Shown in pieces: positions 24,047 to 33,870 of a stretch of DNA of 64,000 nucleotides. A program made the translations under genes and the position numbers. How positions within the stretch are numbered: the first letter of the stretch is position 1; every line of letters starts with the position of its first letter. Origin of the DNA: Trebonia sp963774945 (lineage in GTDB: Bacteria > Actinomycetota > Actinomycetes > Streptosporangiales > Streptosporangiaceae); NCBI GenBank assembly GCA_963774945.1, contig CAVZHA010000027.1, forward strand, positions 1,798,001 to 1,862,000. Reading direction: 5' to 3'. The notes beneath the pieces were generated by a model. The model worked only from the letters and a program-made list of their open reading frames with translations. It did not search any database and was not told the DNA's origin.

Positions 24047-24849
24047 CTAGCGGGCGCGGCGGACGCCTTCGGCCAGGTCGGCGGTGAGGGCGCGGACGGC
24101 GGCGATGGCCTCGTCGGCGGCGGGGGCCTGGGCGAGGCGGCGGACGAAGGCGGAGCCGACGATGACGCCGTCGGCGAACGCGGCCACCTCGGCCGCCTGG
24201 TCGCGGGTGTTGACGCCGAGGCCGACCGCGACCGGCAAGTCCGGTGTGCTCGCGGATCCGCGCCACCGTGCCGCCGGCGACCGAGCTGACGGCCTCCTTG
24301 GTGCCGGTGATGCCCATCAGGCTGACGGCGTAGACGAAGCCCCGGCAGAGCCTGGTGATCTGCTCGATCCGGGTCGGCGTGGAGGACGGCGCGACCAGGA
24401 ACACCCGGTCCAGGTGGTGACCGTCGGAGGCCTCCAGCCAGGGGCCGGCCTCCTCCGGGGTCAGGTCGGGGGTGATCAGCCCGGCCCCGCCCGCGCTGGC
24501 GAGGTCGCGGGCGAACGCGTCCGACGCCGTACTGGTCGACCGGGTTCCAGTAGGTCATGACCAGCGCGGCGGTGCCCGCGTCGGCGATCGCGGCGACCGT
24601 GTCGAGGACGTCCGCGATCCGGGTGCCGCCCTTGAGCGCGTGGTAGACGGCGTCGGCGATCACCGGGCCGTCCATCAGCGGGTCGGAGTAGGGCAGGCCG
24701 ACCTCGATGACGTCGGCGCCCGCCTCGCACATGGCCAGGGCGGCCTTGATCGCCGTTTCCTTGTCGGGGAAGCCGGCCGGGAGGTAGCCGACCAGGGCGG
24801 CCCGGTCCTCGGCCTGCGCCTTCTCGAAGGCGGTGCTGACGGTGCTCAT
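24047..24849 (-). CDS. trpA: tryptophan synthase alpha subunit (frameshifted)
   Basis: Cleaves indole-3-glycerol phosphate to indole and glyceraldehyde 3-phosphate. The N-terminus MSTVSTAFEKAQAEDRAALV, the catalytic block VIEVGLPYSDPLMDGPVI, VMTYWNPVDQYG, LVAPSSTPTRIEQI, FVYAVSLMGITG and VGLGVNTRDQAAEVA are present. About 267 residues. Shifts lie near 24530 and 24238. It begins 12 nt after the trpB stop. Confidence 0.92.
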
Positions 24850-24861
24850 GCTTGTCGGTCC

Positions 24862-26091
24862 TCACACGCCGAAGTAGGCGGACGCGGTGGCGACGTCCTT
24901 GTCGCCGCGACCGGACAGGTTGACCAGGATGCAGGGCGTCGGGGCCGAGCTCGCGGCCGAGCTCCATCGCGCCGGCGAGCGCGTGCGAGGACTCGAGGGC
25001 CGGGATGATCCCCTCGGTCCGGCACAGCGCCGAGAACCCCTCCATCGCCTCGGCGTCGGAGACCGATCGGTACTCGGCCCGGCCGGTGTCCTTCAGCCAG
25101 GCGTGCTCGGGGCCGACGCCCGGGTAGTCGAGGCCGGCCGAGATCGAGTGCGTGTCGAGGGTCTGGCCCTCGTCGTCCTGCAGCAGGTAGGTGCGCATCC
25201 CGTGCAGCACGCCGGGCGAGCCGAGGGTGAGCGTGGCGGCGGTCCGCTCGGGCCTGCCGTCACCGTCCCCGCCGGCCTCGCAGCCGATCAGCCGGACGCC
25301 TGCGTCGGGGATGAAGGCGTGGAAGACGCCGATCGCGTTCGAGCCGCCGCCGACGCAGGCCACGACCGCGTCCGGCAGCCGGCCGGCGATGTCCTGGACC
25401 TGCTGGCGGGCCTCCACGCCGATGATCCGCTGGAAGTCGCGGACCATCATCGGGAACGGGTGCGGGCCGCCGACCGAGCCGATGCAGTAGTGCGTGGTCT
25501 CAACCGTGGTCACCCAGTCGCGGAAGGCCTCGTTCATCGCGTCCTTGAGCGTCCTGGTGCCCGCGGTCACCGGGATGACCTCGGCGCCGAGCATCCGCAT
25601 GCGCGACACGTTCAGCGCCTGCCGCCGGGTGTCCTCCTCGCCCATGTAGACCGCGCACTCGAGGCCGAGCAGGGCGCAGGCGGTCGCGGTGGCCACGCCG
25701 TGCTGGCCGGCCCCGGTCTCGGCGATCACCCGGGTCTTGCCCATCCGCTTGGTGAGCAGCACCTGGCCGAGCACGTTGTTGATCTTGTGGGAGCCGGTGT
25801 GCGCGAGATCCTCGCGCTTGAGCAGCACCCGCGCGCCGCCGCAGAACTCCGCCGCCGAACCGCTTCGCCTCGGTGACCAGGGTCGGCCGGGCGGCGTAGT
25901 TCGTCGAGCAGGTCGGCCAGCTCGGCGGTGAACTCCGGGTCGGTCCGCGCCGCCTCGTACTCCTTGGCCAGCTGCTCGATCGCCGCCATCAGCGACTCGG
26001 GCGCGAACAGGCCGCCGTAGACGCCGAAGTGCCCGGAGGTATCGGGAACTGGGGAGATGTCAGGTTCTGCGGGTGCGGTACTCACCCGCAT
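24862..26091 (-). CDS. trpB: tryptophan synthase beta subunit (frameshifted)
   Basis: Joins indole and serine to tryptophan with pyridoxal phosphate. The N-terminus has HFGVYGGLFAPESLM, the cofactor lysine lies in HTGSHKINN, and the phosphate loop is CVGGGSNAIG. The C-terminus ends LVNLSGRGDKDVATASAYFG in a shifted frame. About 409 residues. Shifts lie near 25880 and 24935. Start is ATG 26091, or GTG 26085 two codons on. It follows trpC by about 25 nt; trpC, trpB and trpA form one run. Confidence 0.93.
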
Positions 26092-26116
26092 ACCTTATCG
26101 CTTACGGAGCGCGCCC

Positions 26117-26930
26117 CTACTGGCCACGCTCGCCGCGCAGGGCCGGGTGCGATCCGGCCGTGACCAGGTCGGCGACGGCCGCCCGGGGGTCCTTCTCGGT
26201 GACGAGCGACTCGCCCACCAGCACCGCGTCCGCACCGGAGGCGGCGTACGCGAGCAGGTCGTGCGGTCCGCGCACGCCCGACTCGGCGATCTTCACGACC
26301 CCCTCGGGGATGCGCGGCGCGAGCCGGGTGAAGACCGAGCGGTCCACCTCCAGGGTGGCCAGGTTCCGCGCGTTGACCCCGATGACGGTGGCGCCCGCGT
26401 CCACCGCCCGGTCGAGCTCGTCTTCGTCGTGCACCTCGACCAGCGGCAGCAGGCCGATCGAGAGCGCCCGCTCCACCAGGGAGACGAGGGCGCTCTGCGG
26501 GAGCGCGGCGACGATCAGCAGCGCCAGGTCGGCCCCGTGGGCGCGGGCCTCCCAGAGCTGGTAGGCGCTGACGACGAAGTCCTTCCGGAGCACCGGGATC
26601 TGCACCGACCGGCGGACGGCGGCCAGGTCGTCGAGCGACCCGCCGAACCGCCGCTGCTCGGTCAGCACGCTGATCACCGCGGCGCCGCCGGCCTCGTAGT
26701 CGGCCGCGAGCGCGGCCGGGTCGTCGATCGCGGCCATCGCGCCGCGGGACGGGCTGGCCCGCTTGACCTCGGCGATGACGCTGACGCCGTCTGCCTTGAG
26801 CGTCGCCAGGGCGTCCCGGGGGGAGGGGGCGCGGCGCCGCCAAATCCTTCAGCTGCTCAAGCGAGACGCTTCGCTGCCGATCGGCGAGATCGGCACGCAC
26901 CCCTTCGAGGATCTCGTCGAGCACACTCAC
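26117..26930 (-). CDS. trpC: indole-3-glycerol phosphate synthase (one frameshift)
   Basis: A TIM-barrel enzyme of tryptophan synthesis. The N-terminus MSVLDEILEGVRADLADRQ is in one frame. A shift near 26830 leads to PVLRKDFVVSAYQ, LLIVAALPQSAL, LVEVHDEDELDRA, VIGVNARNLATLEVD and IAESGVRGPHDL. About 271 residues. trpE, trpD and trpF are not in the window; HisA (PriA type) probably covers the TrpF step, as in other actinobacteria. Confidence 0.92.
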
Positions 26931-27040
26931 AGCGATTCCGCCGTCTCCTCAAACCGGAAATGTTGCGCCACCGATGCTAGCCGTCGCCGGGACCGGCCTT
27001 AGCGGACCCCCCTTGAGTTTGCCTTAGCAATGCCTAGGGC

Positions 27041-27796
27041 TTACCTTCGCGTTGCCGCGTCGGCCTGGTCGGCCTGGTCGTTCTGGTCGTCTGCGGTCGG
27101 GTCCTCGCCGCCGTTCAGCGACTCCCACATCGACGCTGCATCGGACTTCCGCGCGGTACTCCCCTCGCCTGCCGCCCCCGGCTCAGCCGCGCCGTCGGCC
27201 CCGGCCGCGTCGCGGGCGCCCGGCGCGTCGTAGCGGGCGGACATCACCGGCCAGTCCTGCCCCCGCAGGGCGGTGGCCAGGCCGGCCGCGAAGATCAGGA
27301 GCGCGCCGACGATCACCGCCGCCTGCCACGGGGTGCCGGTCGATGATCGCGTGCCCGGCCGAGCCACTGACGACGAGCGCGCCCCGTTACCCGAGGAACC
27401 GCTGGTGGTCGAGCCGGCGGCGGGCCGGACAGGGCCGCCGACTCCGGCGAGGCGACCTTGCCCGCCGCCACCGACACCACCGTCTCGGCGGTGACGGTGG
27501 TCAGCACGGCGGCCCCGGCGCCCGCGCCGAACAGCGCCAGCAGCACCCCGACCGCGCGGCGGACCACCCCCCTGGTCGCGATCACGGCGACCAGGCCCGC
27601 CAGGGCCGCCAGCGCGAGCGCGCCCGCCAGCGGCACCAGGTCGGTGCCGGACACGTCGACGACCTCCGCCGTCAGCGGCTTCTGCGGGGTGAAGACGGCC
27701 TGCGCCCACTGCGCCCGCACGGCGAGCAGTATCAGCGCCGGCGCCGACGGCCCCGGCCAGCAGCGCGTACCCGTACTGGCGCTTGGGGCTAGTCAT
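27041..27796 (-). CDS. Trp-operon-associated membrane protein (frameshifted)
   Basis: An actinobacterial membrane protein of the type found beside trp genes (TIGR02234-like). The N-terminus is MTSPKRQYGYALLAGAVGAG. Helices are at PLAGALALAALAGLVAVIA, AVGVLLALFGAGAGAAVL and AAVIVGALLIFAAGLATAL. The acidic C-terminal tail (MWESLNGGEDPTADDQND) is soluble. About 250 residues, with shifts near 27740 and 27400. Its ATG overlaps the hisI stop (ATGA). Function unknown. Confidence 0.75.
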   Translation of the reverse strand: MTSPKRQYGYALLAGAVGAGADTARRAGAVGAGRLHPAEAADGGGRRRVRHRPGAAGGRARAGGPGGPGRRDRDQGGGPPRGRGAAGAVRRGRRGRRADHRHRRDGGVGGGGQGRLAGVGGPVRPAAGSTTSGSSGNGARSSSVARPGTRSSTGTPWQAAVIVGALLIFAAGLATALRGQDWPVMSARYDAPGARDAAGADGAAEPGAAGEGSTARKSDAASMWESLNGGEDPTADDQNDQADQADAATRR

Positions 27797-28182
27797 CGGC
27801 CGGCCACCGGTCGCAGCCCGAGCGCGGCGTCGAGCACATCGGCGTCGAAGCAGGTGCGGTCGCCGGTGTGGCAGGCCGCCCCCACCTGGTCCACCTTGAC
27901 CAGGATGGCGTCGCCGTCGCAGTCGAGCGCCACCGACTTGACCCACTGCTGGTGGCCGGAGGTCTCGCCCTTGACCCAGTACTCCTGGCGGCTGCGCGAC
28001 CAGTACGTGCAGCGGCCGGTGGTCAGCGTGCGGTGCAGCGCCTCGTCGTCCATCCAGGCGACCATCAGCACCTCGCCGGTGTCGTGCTGCTGCGCGACCG
28101 CGGCCACCAGGCCGTTGGCGTCGCGCTTGAGCCGGGCGGCGATCTTCGGGTCCAGATTCGACGGGCGCACCGCGTCAGCCAT
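27793..28182 (-). CDS. hisI: phosphoribosyl-AMP cyclohydrolase
   Basis: A 129-residue intact protein that opens the purine ring of phosphoribosyl-AMP in histidine synthesis. It shows MVAWMDDEALHRTL, TYWSRSRQEYWVKGETSGH, the metal-binding DCDGDAILVKVDQ and zinc cysteines in AACHTGDRTCF. The single-domain form lacks the HisE pyrophosphohydrolase. Start ATG 28182 gives the usual length. It is separated from the main his run. Confidence 0.95.
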   Translation of the reverse strand: MADAVRPSNLDPKIAARLKRDANGLVAAVAQQHDTGEVLMVAWMDDEALHRTLTTGRCTYWSRSRQEYWVKGETSGHQQWVKSVALDCDGDAILVKVDQVGAACHTGDRTCFDADVLDAALGLRPVAGR

Positions 28183-28275
28183 CTTTGGCACCTTTTCTGG
28201 TTCGGGAGCTGCTTGTGGTTCGGGAGCCGATGCCCGCCCGCGACGGGCGGCACCGTTACAGCCTACGATCTCACC

Positions 28276-28910
28276 GTGACTTACTCGCGGGACGAGCGCC
28301 TTGCGCTCGCGGCATTGCTCGACGAGACCGGCCCGGACGCGCCGACGCTGTGCGCGGGCTGGCAGACCAGGGATCTGGCGGCGCACGTGGTGGTGCGGGA
28401 GCGCCGCCCCGACGCGGGCCTGGGCATGCTCGGCGGCCCGCTGGCGGGCTACACCGCCCGGGTGCAGCAGCGGCTACCTGGACAGGTACTCCTACCAGGA
28501 GCTGATCGCGATCTTCAGGTCCGGGCCGCCGCGGCTGTCGCCGTTCGCGATACCGGGGGCGGACGAGGCGGCCAACACCGTCGAGTACTTCGTCCACCAT
28601 GAGGACGTGCGGCGCGGCGGCCGCAGGGCTGGACCGAGCGGGAGCTGCCGCCGGGCCTGTCCGACGCGCTGTGGAGGCGCCTGAAGAGCTCCCGGCTGTT
28701 CCTGCGGGGCGCGCCGACCGGGGTGGCGCTGACCCGCGCGGACGGCGAGCGCGCCCGCGATCATCGCCAAGAACGCGGCCGACTGCGTCACCGTGACCGG
28801 CACGCCCGGCCGAATTGACCCTGTGGTCAATGGGCCGGGTGAGCGCGGCCAACGTGACGTTGGAGGGACCGGACGAGGCGGTCGCGCGGCTTCGGGCGTG
28901 GCGTCGGTAA
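28276..28910 (+). CDS. TIGR03085-like putative metal-binding protein (frameshifted)
   Basis: About 211 residues, divergent from hisI. The N-terminus VTYSRDERLALAALLDE, then LCAGWQTRDLAAHVVVRERR, LIAIFRSGPPRLSPF, VEYFVHHEDVRRG and WRRLKSSRLFLRG match the actinobacterial DinB/maleylpyruvate isomerase-like family with a His-containing metal site. The C-terminal NVTLEGPDEAVARLRAWRR ends at TAA 28908. Shifts lie near 28475, 28620, 28760 and 28815. The role is unknown; thiol-linked detoxification is typical of the superfamily. Confidence 0.72.
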
Positions 28911-29009
28911 CGCCGGCGAGATCCGCTCGGGGGGAATGGCTACTCTCCCCGGGCGATAACGGCACTGCCGCTATCTCCGGACCGTGCCAGCCCCGAACCG
29001 CAGCACGGC

Positions 29010-29204
29010 TCAGTAACGGCCGCGCTTGATCTCGCGCCGCCTGCCACCGCCGACCACCTTGTAGGCGACATACCCGCCGCCTGCGATGATCGCCACGATA
29101 ACGAGGGTGGTGACCAGGGCGAGCAGGGCGTGCCAGACGAAGTTAAGCGCGAAAAACACGATGATCCCGCCGACCACGACAGCGGCGACCTTGAGCAGAC
29201 TCAT
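29010..29204 (-). CDS. small membrane protein
   Basis: A 64-residue protein with two close hydrophobic stretches (AAVVVGGIIVFFALNFVW and ALVTTLVIVAIIAGGGYVAY) and a strongly basic tail (GGGRRREIKRGRY). I recognise no family. It is divergent from ppgK and intact. Confidence 0.6.
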   Translation of the reverse strand: MSLLKVAAVVVGGIIVFFALNFVWHALLALVTTLVIVAIIAGGGYVAYKVVGGGRRREIKRGRY

Positions 29205-29289
29205 GACCGTGCCCCTTTCTGCTTGGGCAACATCGATAATAGTCACGTTGAGGGTAGAAGTGATCGTCGGCCAGCAGTCTCCGGGAAGA

Positions 29290-29307
29290 CTCAGGGGAAA
29301 CCCTGAG
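29290..29307 (+). promoter_or_regulatory. leader hairpin before ppgK
   Basis: CTCAGGG-GAAA-CCCTGAG forms a perfect 7-bp stem with a GAAA tetraloop, 39 nt before the ppgK ATG. It could stabilise the mRNA or take part in control. No terminator T run follows. Confidence 0.4.
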
Positions 29308-29345
29308 GCTGGCCGCAGGCACCTAGCTAGGGAAGGACACTGACG

Positions 29346-30102
29346 ATGCAGGCACTGGGGATCGACATTGGCGGGACCGGGATCAAGGGCGCGCCGGTCG
29401 ACCTGGACACCGGGAAACTGCTCGCCGACCGGAAGAAGATCGCGACCCCGCGCCCGGCCACGCCCGAGGCGGTCACCGACGTGGTGCGGGAGCTTGCGGG
29501 TTCGTTCCCCCAGAGCGGCGAGGTTGTCGGGGCCACCTTCCCTGGCGTGGTGATCAACGGCACCATCCGCAGCGCCGCCAACGTGGACAAGACGTGGATC
29601 GGGACGAACGCGGCGGCGCTGTTCGGCAAGGCGATCGGCACCGACGTGGCGATGCTGAACGACGCCGACGCGGCCGGGGTCGCGGAGATGACGTTCGGCG
29701 CGGGCAAGGGCGTCCACGGGACCGTGCTGATGCTCACGTTCGGCACCGGGGTCGGGTCGGCGCTGTTCACCGGGGGCCTGCTGGTTCGCAACACCGAGTT
29801 CGGTCACCTGGAGATCCGGGGCAAGGACGCGGAGAAGCGCGCGTCCGAGCACGGCAAGATCGAGCACGGCTGGGGCTGGAAGGAGTGGACCGAGCGGGTC
29901 TCCGAGTACCTGCAGCGTCGTGGAGGCGCTGGTCTCCCCTGAACTGATCATCGTCGGCGGCGGGATCAGCAAGGAGTCCGAGAAGTGGGTGCCGCTGCTG
30001 ACCGGCGTCCAGGCCCGCATCGTGCCCGCCACGCTGCTCAACGACGCCGGCATCGTCGGCGCCGCGATGGCGGCCCGCGGTATCGGGGTCGCCGCCGAGT
30101 AA
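29346..30102 (+). CDS. ppgK: polyphosphate glucokinase (one frameshift)
   Basis: Phosphorylates glucose using polyphosphate (and usually ATP). It is a ROK/hexokinase-fold protein with MQALGIDIGGTGIKGA at the N-terminus, the phosphate loop LTFGTGVGSALF, LNDADAAGVAEM carrying the catalytic Asp, and FGHLEI. A single extra base near 29915 (SEYLQ-R) moves the frame; LIIVGGGISKESEKWVPLL follows to TAA at 30102. About 251 residues. A Shine-Dalgarno GGAAGGA precedes the ATG. A strong terminator follows. Confidence 0.92.
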
Positions 30103-30118
30103 CGGCCTTCAGGCCCCG

Positions 30119-30151
30119 TTCGCCCCGGCGCGACGCTCGCGCCGGGGCGAA
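30119..30151 (+). terminator. terminator hairpin after ppgK
   Basis: TTCGCCCCGGCGCG (30119-30132) and CGCGCCGGGGCGAA (30138-30151) form a perfect 14-bp stem with a 5-nt loop, followed by TCATTAT. It begins 17 nt after the ppgK stop. Confidence 0.8.
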
Positions 30152-30231
30152 TCATTATCCGGCTGACTAGGCGCGGCCCGGATGGGAACGACAGCAGGTA
30201 GGAATGCCACTGCGAGCGACCGGAGGTCGAG

Positions 30232-30900
30232 GTGGCCATAGAAATTTCTGTCGAATCTTACCTGTTCACGTGCGCGCGATGCGGTGCGCGATGGACCGAT
30301 GATTACGAGGTCAGCCAGGCGGTCGACGACGCCGGCAACGTCCGCTCTTTCTACCGGGACCACGGCGTCTCGTGCGAGGCGCCGGTCGGGGGGAACGTCG
30401 AGTGCCCGAACTGCCATGACACGAGGTCACGGCGGGACCCGCTGTACGGCACCCGCCCGGACTTCGATCCGGAGGAGGCAGGCCACGTGCCGGCCGTGCC
30501 GCAACCGCGCGCCGAGGTCGGCGGCGGGGCCGAGGAACGGCCGCGGCGGAAGAAGCGGCACCGGACCCCGGGCACCTGGCATCGCTTCAAGTTCTCGGCG
30601 GTCGTCACCCTGGAGGCCGCCGGACGGTTCAGAAGGCAATACCTGAGCGGGGTTCCCGGTCTCATGGTGCACGCGCCTTCCTGTCTGCGGCCCACCCACG
30701 ACCAGTACTTCCCCGCCGTCATCCACACCGCCGATGGCCGCCCGCTGACACCAGGCGACCGGGGCGTAGCTGTCACCATCTCCGTCCCCGACGACGACGC
30801 ATCCGGATGCTTCCAGTCTGGGCAGCGCTTCATCGTGTGGGACGGGACGGACATCGGCCACGGCACGGTAGGCCAGCGGTTGTCCTTCGGGAGACTGTGA
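30232..30900 (+). CDS. zinc-ribbon protein with EF-Tu domain III-like barrel
   Basis: A 222-residue intact protein. The N-terminal ribbon uses C14-C17 (FTCARCGARW), C48 and C58-C61 (VECPNCHD). After a Glu/Pro linker and an RRKKRHR patch the C-terminal part (about 118-220) reads like the third beta-barrel of translation factor EF-Tu: FKFSAVVTLEAAGR, RPLTPGDRGVAVTISVP, QRFIVWDGTDIGHGTVG. There is no GTPase domain, so it cannot act as an elongation factor. It might bind RNA or tRNA. GTG 30232 is preceded by GGAGGT. The domain assignment is by eye. Confidence 0.6.
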   Translation: MAIEISVESYLFTCARCGARWTDDYEVSQAVDDAGNVRSFYRDHGVSCEAPVGGNVECPNCHDTRSRRDPLYGTRPDFDPEEAGHVPAVPQPRAEVGGGAEERPRRKKRHRTPGTWHRFKFSAVVTLEAAGRFRRQYLSGVPGLMVHAPSCLRPTHDQYFPAVIHTADGRPLTPGDRGVAVTISVPDDDASGCFQSGQRFIVWDGTDIGHGTVGQRLSFGRL

Positions 30901-30926
30901 GGTTCGGCGTCGCTTTCACGAACGCG

Positions 30927-31700
30927 TTACCGAACCGGGTGACCCGCCGCGCGAAGGGTCTGCTTGACCTCGCCGATGCGGAGGGTGCCGAAGTGGAAGA
31001 CGCTCGCGGCCAGCACCGCGTCGGCGCCCGCGGCGATCGCCGGCGGGAAGTGGGCCAGGGTCCCGGCGCCGCCGCTGGCGATGACGGGGACGCTGACGGC
31101 GGCCCGGACCAGGGCGATCAGCTCGGTGTCGAAGCCGGCGGTGGTGCCGTCGGCGTCCATCGAGTTGAGCAGGATCTCGCCCGCGCCCAGCTCGGTGGCG
31201 CGGCGCGCCCACTCCACGGCGTCGAGGCCGGCGCCCTGGCGGCCGCCGTGGGTGGTGACCTCGAAGCCGCTCGGCGTCGGCGGGCTGCCTGCCCTGACCC
31301 GGCGGGCGTCCACCGACAGGACGACGCACTGCGAGCCGAACTGGCGGGCGGCCTCGGCCAGCAGCTCCGGGCGGGCGACAGCGGCGGTGTTCAGCCCGAC
31401 CTTGTCGGCGCCCGCCCGGAGCAGGGCGTCCACGTCGGCGGTGGACCGCACCCCGCCGCCCACCGTCAGCGGGATGAAGACCTGCTCGGCGGTCCGCCGG
31501 ACGACGTCGTACATGGTCGCCCGGCCGCCGCTCGACGCGGTGATGTCGAGGAACGTGAGCTCGTCGGCCCCCTCGGCGTCGTAGCGGGCGGCCAGCTCGA
31601 CCGGGTCGCCCGCGTCGCGCAGGTTCTCGAAGTTGACCCCCTTGACCACCCGCCCGCCGTCGACGTCGAGGCAGGGGATGACCCGCACCGCGACCGTCAT
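30927..31700 (-). CDS. hisF: imidazole glycerol phosphate synthase, cyclase subunit
   Basis: A 257-residue intact TIM-barrel protein. It works with HisH to make imidazole glycerol phosphate and AICAR. The catalytic aspartates lie in IPCLDVDGGRVVKG and VVLSVDARRV; phosphate-binding loops are TVGGGVRS and IASGGAG. It starts at ATG 31700, overlapping the RidA-like stop (ATGA). Confidence 0.95.
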   Translation of the reverse strand: MTVAVRVIPCLDVDGGRVVKGVNFENLRDAGDPVELAARYDAEGADELTFLDITASSGGRATMYDVVRRTAEQVFIPLTVGGGVRSTADVDALLRAGADKVGLNTAAVARPELLAEAARQFGSQCVVLSVDARRVRAGSPPTPSGFEVTTHGGRQGAGLDAVEWARRATELGAGEILLNSMDADGTTAGFDTELIALVRAAVSVPVIASGGAGTLAHFPPAIAAGADAVLAASVFHFGTLRIGEVKQTLRAAGHPVR

Positions 31701-32183
31701 ATGGAGTCGTCCGGGCTCGGGTCGTCCAGCCGGATCGCGTCCGCGGGAAGCTCGGAGTCGTCCGGCTCGTCCTCGTCGGCGTCGAGGCCGCCCTCGCGGT
31801 GCGCCACCGCCTCCACCTCGACCAGCAGCCGCGGGTCGATCAGCGCGGACACCTGCACCATGCTGGTGGCCGGCGGCGCCAGCTCGAACGCGATCCGGTG
31901 CGCCTCGCCGACTTCCTCCCAGCGGGAGATGTCGGTGACGAACAGCCGGGTCTGCACCACGTCGGCCAGGCTGGCGCCGAACTGCTCGAGGGCCGCGCTC
32001 ACGTTCAGCAGCGCCTGCTCGGTCTGCCGGGCGAGGTCGCCCTCGTAGACGACCTTGCCGTGCGACGATCGAGGTGCACCCGCTGACGAAGATGAAGTCG
32101 CCCGCCGCGACCGCCCGGCTGTAGCCGACGGCCTGCTCGAACGGCACGCCCGAGGTCACCCGCTTGCGCCGCGCGGGGCTCAT
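31697..32183 (-). CDS. RidA/YjgF-family protein (one frameshift)
   Basis: About 161 residues. The N-terminus is VTSGVPFEQAVGYSRAVAAG, then FIFVSGCTSIVA. A missing pair of bases near 32065 shifts the frame, and SAALEQFGASLADVVQTRLF, MVQVSALIDPRLLVEVEAVA follow. RidA proteins hydrolyse reactive enamines and imines from amino-acid metabolism. The substrate Arg expected in RxxVEVE-type motifs is present as PRLLVEVEA. It is coupled by ATGA overlaps to hisA upstream and hisF downstream, so it belongs to the his operon. The acidic C-terminal tail (DADEDEPDDSE) is extra. Confidence 0.82.
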
Positions 32184-32981
32184 GACACCTCCTCGCTGGC
32201 GCTCGTCGGCGGCATTCGCCGGGGCACTGTGCTTCCTGATTCGCTCGCAGGCTCGCTCATGCCCGCCACCGCCGCGAGCGCCTCGGCCAGCGTGAACGCG
32301 CCGGCGTAGAGGGCCTTGCCGACGATCGCGCCCTCGACCCCGAGGCCGGTCAGCGCGGCCAGCGCCCGCAGGTCGTCCAGGGAGGAGACGCCGCCGCTGG
32401 CCACCACCGGGGCGTCGGTGCGCGCGCAGACGTCCCGGTAGCAGGTCCAGGTTGGGCCCGCGGAGCATGCCGTCCTTGAGGACGTCGGTGATCACGTACC
32501 GGGCGCAGCCCTCGGCGTCGAGGCGCGCGAGGGTCTCGTAGAGGTCGCCGCCCTCGCGGGTCCAGCCCCGGGCGGCCAGGGTGCGGCCGCGGACGTCGAG
32601 ACCGACCGCGATCTGCTCGCCGTGGGCGGCGATGATCTCGGCCACCCAGTCGGGTTTCTCGAGGGCGGCGGTGCCGATGTTGACCCGCGCGCAGCCGGTG
32701 GCCAGGGCCCGCTCGAGCGATTCGTCGTCGCGGATGCCGCCGGACAGCTCGACCTTGATGTCGAGCTTGCCGGTGACCTCGGCCAGCAGGTCGGCGTTGG
32801 ACCCGCGGCCGAAGGCGGCGTCGAGGTCCACCAGGTGCAGCCACTCGGCGCCGGCCGTCTGCCAGGCGAACGCGGCCTCGACCGGGTCGCCGTAGGACGT
32901 CTCGGACCCGGCGGCGCCCTGCACGAGGCGCACCGCCTGTCCCCCGGCCACATCGACGGCGGGCAGCAATGTCAGTGTCAC
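32180..32981 (-). CDS. hisA: HisA isomerase, probably bifunctional PriA (one frameshift)
   Basis: A TIM-barrel aldose-ketose isomerase of histidine synthesis. It shows LLPAVDVAGGQAVRLVQG with the catalytic Asp, VELSGGIRDDESLERAL and VGLDVRGRTLAARGWT. The second catalytic Asp is in VITDVLKDGML, and the C-terminal VASGGVSSLDDLRAL lies in a shifted frame (shift near 32440). About 267 residues. In most actinobacteria this enzyme (PriA) also does the TrpF step. No trpF is seen here, which agrees but does not prove it. Confidence 0.9.
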
Positions 32982-33000
32982 AGCGTCTCCTCAGTCACAT

Positions 33001-33110
33001 GGTCAGCCTGTCACCTACGCCATCGACCCCAAACGCCGCCTGGTCACCTACGCCATCGACATCGCCTATTGGTGTCGCTGGCGTAGCTGACAGGTGGGGT
33101 GGAGGTTGGG
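33001..33110. repeat. direct and inverted short repeats between hisA and hisH
   Basis: TCACCTACGCCATCGAC occurs at 33011-33027 and 33044-33060. A related sequence lies inverted at 33073-33090. The 222-nt gap shows no gene. The block could fold as an RNA or bind a regulator. Confidence 0.45.
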
Positions 33111-33154
33111 CGGCGTAGCCGACAGGGTGGGCATAAGCGTTGAAGTGGTGAAAT

Positions 33155-33198
33155 ATCCGGAATGTCGAGGCGCGGTTTGTGCGCCCGACATTCCGGAT
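33155..33198 (-). terminator. long hairpin just after hisH
   Basis: ATCCGGAATGTCG (33155-33167) pairs perfectly with CGACATTCCGGAT (33186-33198). Inside, GGCGC pairs with GCGCC, leaving a 7-nt loop and one bulged A, 18 bp in all. It lies 5 nt after the hisH stop, splitting the his run. There is no T tract. It could be a terminator or processing site. Confidence 0.6.
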
Positions 33199-33203
33199 CG
33201 GGG

Positions 33204-33834
33204 TCACAGGGTGCCCAGCCAGTTGCGGAGGACCTGGGCGCCGGCGTCGCCGGATTTCTCCGGGTGGAACTGGGTGGCGGCGACCACGCCGGTTTCGACG
33301 GCGGCGGCGAAGGGCTCGCCGTGCTCGGTCACGGTGATCGCGGCGCCCGCGTCGAGCAGCGGCTGCGCGTCGCGCAGGCGGAGGGCGTAGGAGTGGACGA
33401 AGTAGAAGCGGGTGCCGGCTTCGATCCCGGCGAACAGGGCGGAGCCCTCGGGGGCGGTGATCGTGTTCCAGCCCATGTGCGGCAGCACCGGGGCGTCAAG
33501 CCGCTCGACGGTGCCGGGCCAGACGGCGCAGCCGGCGCGAGGCCACGCCGTGCTCCACCCCGCCTGTGAACAGCACCTGCATACCGACGCAGATGCCGAG
33601 GACCGGGCGGCCGAGTTCGATCCGGCGGGCGATGAGCTTGTCGCCGCCGACCGCGCGGAGGCCGGCCATGCAGGCGGCGAACGCGCCCACGCCGGGGACG
33701 ACGAGGCCGTCGCAGTCGAGCGCGGCGTCCGGGTCGGCGGTGACCCGGACCTCGGCGCCGACCCGGGCGAGGGCCCGCTCGGCCGAGCGGAGGTTGCCTG
33801 ACCCGTAGTCGAGCACCGTCACCCGAGCGGTCAT
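33204..33834 (-). CDS. hisH: imidazole glycerol phosphate synthase, glutaminase subunit (one frameshift)
   Basis: A class I amidotransferase supplying ammonia to HisF. The N-terminus VTVLDYGSGNLRSAERAL, the oxyanion and nucleophile blocks VVPGVGAFAACM and LGICVGMQVLF, and the His/Glu pair in FHPEKSGDAG are present. About 209 residues. The frame shifts near 33545. Confidence 0.92.
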
Positions 33835-33870
33835 GACGCGACCCGCGACCGCGGCCGAGTCGTGCCGGGG

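Noticed and set aside
26931..27040. trp attenuator leader peptide before trpC
   Set aside because: No short frame with Trp codons and no paired terminator/antiterminator hairpins were seen.
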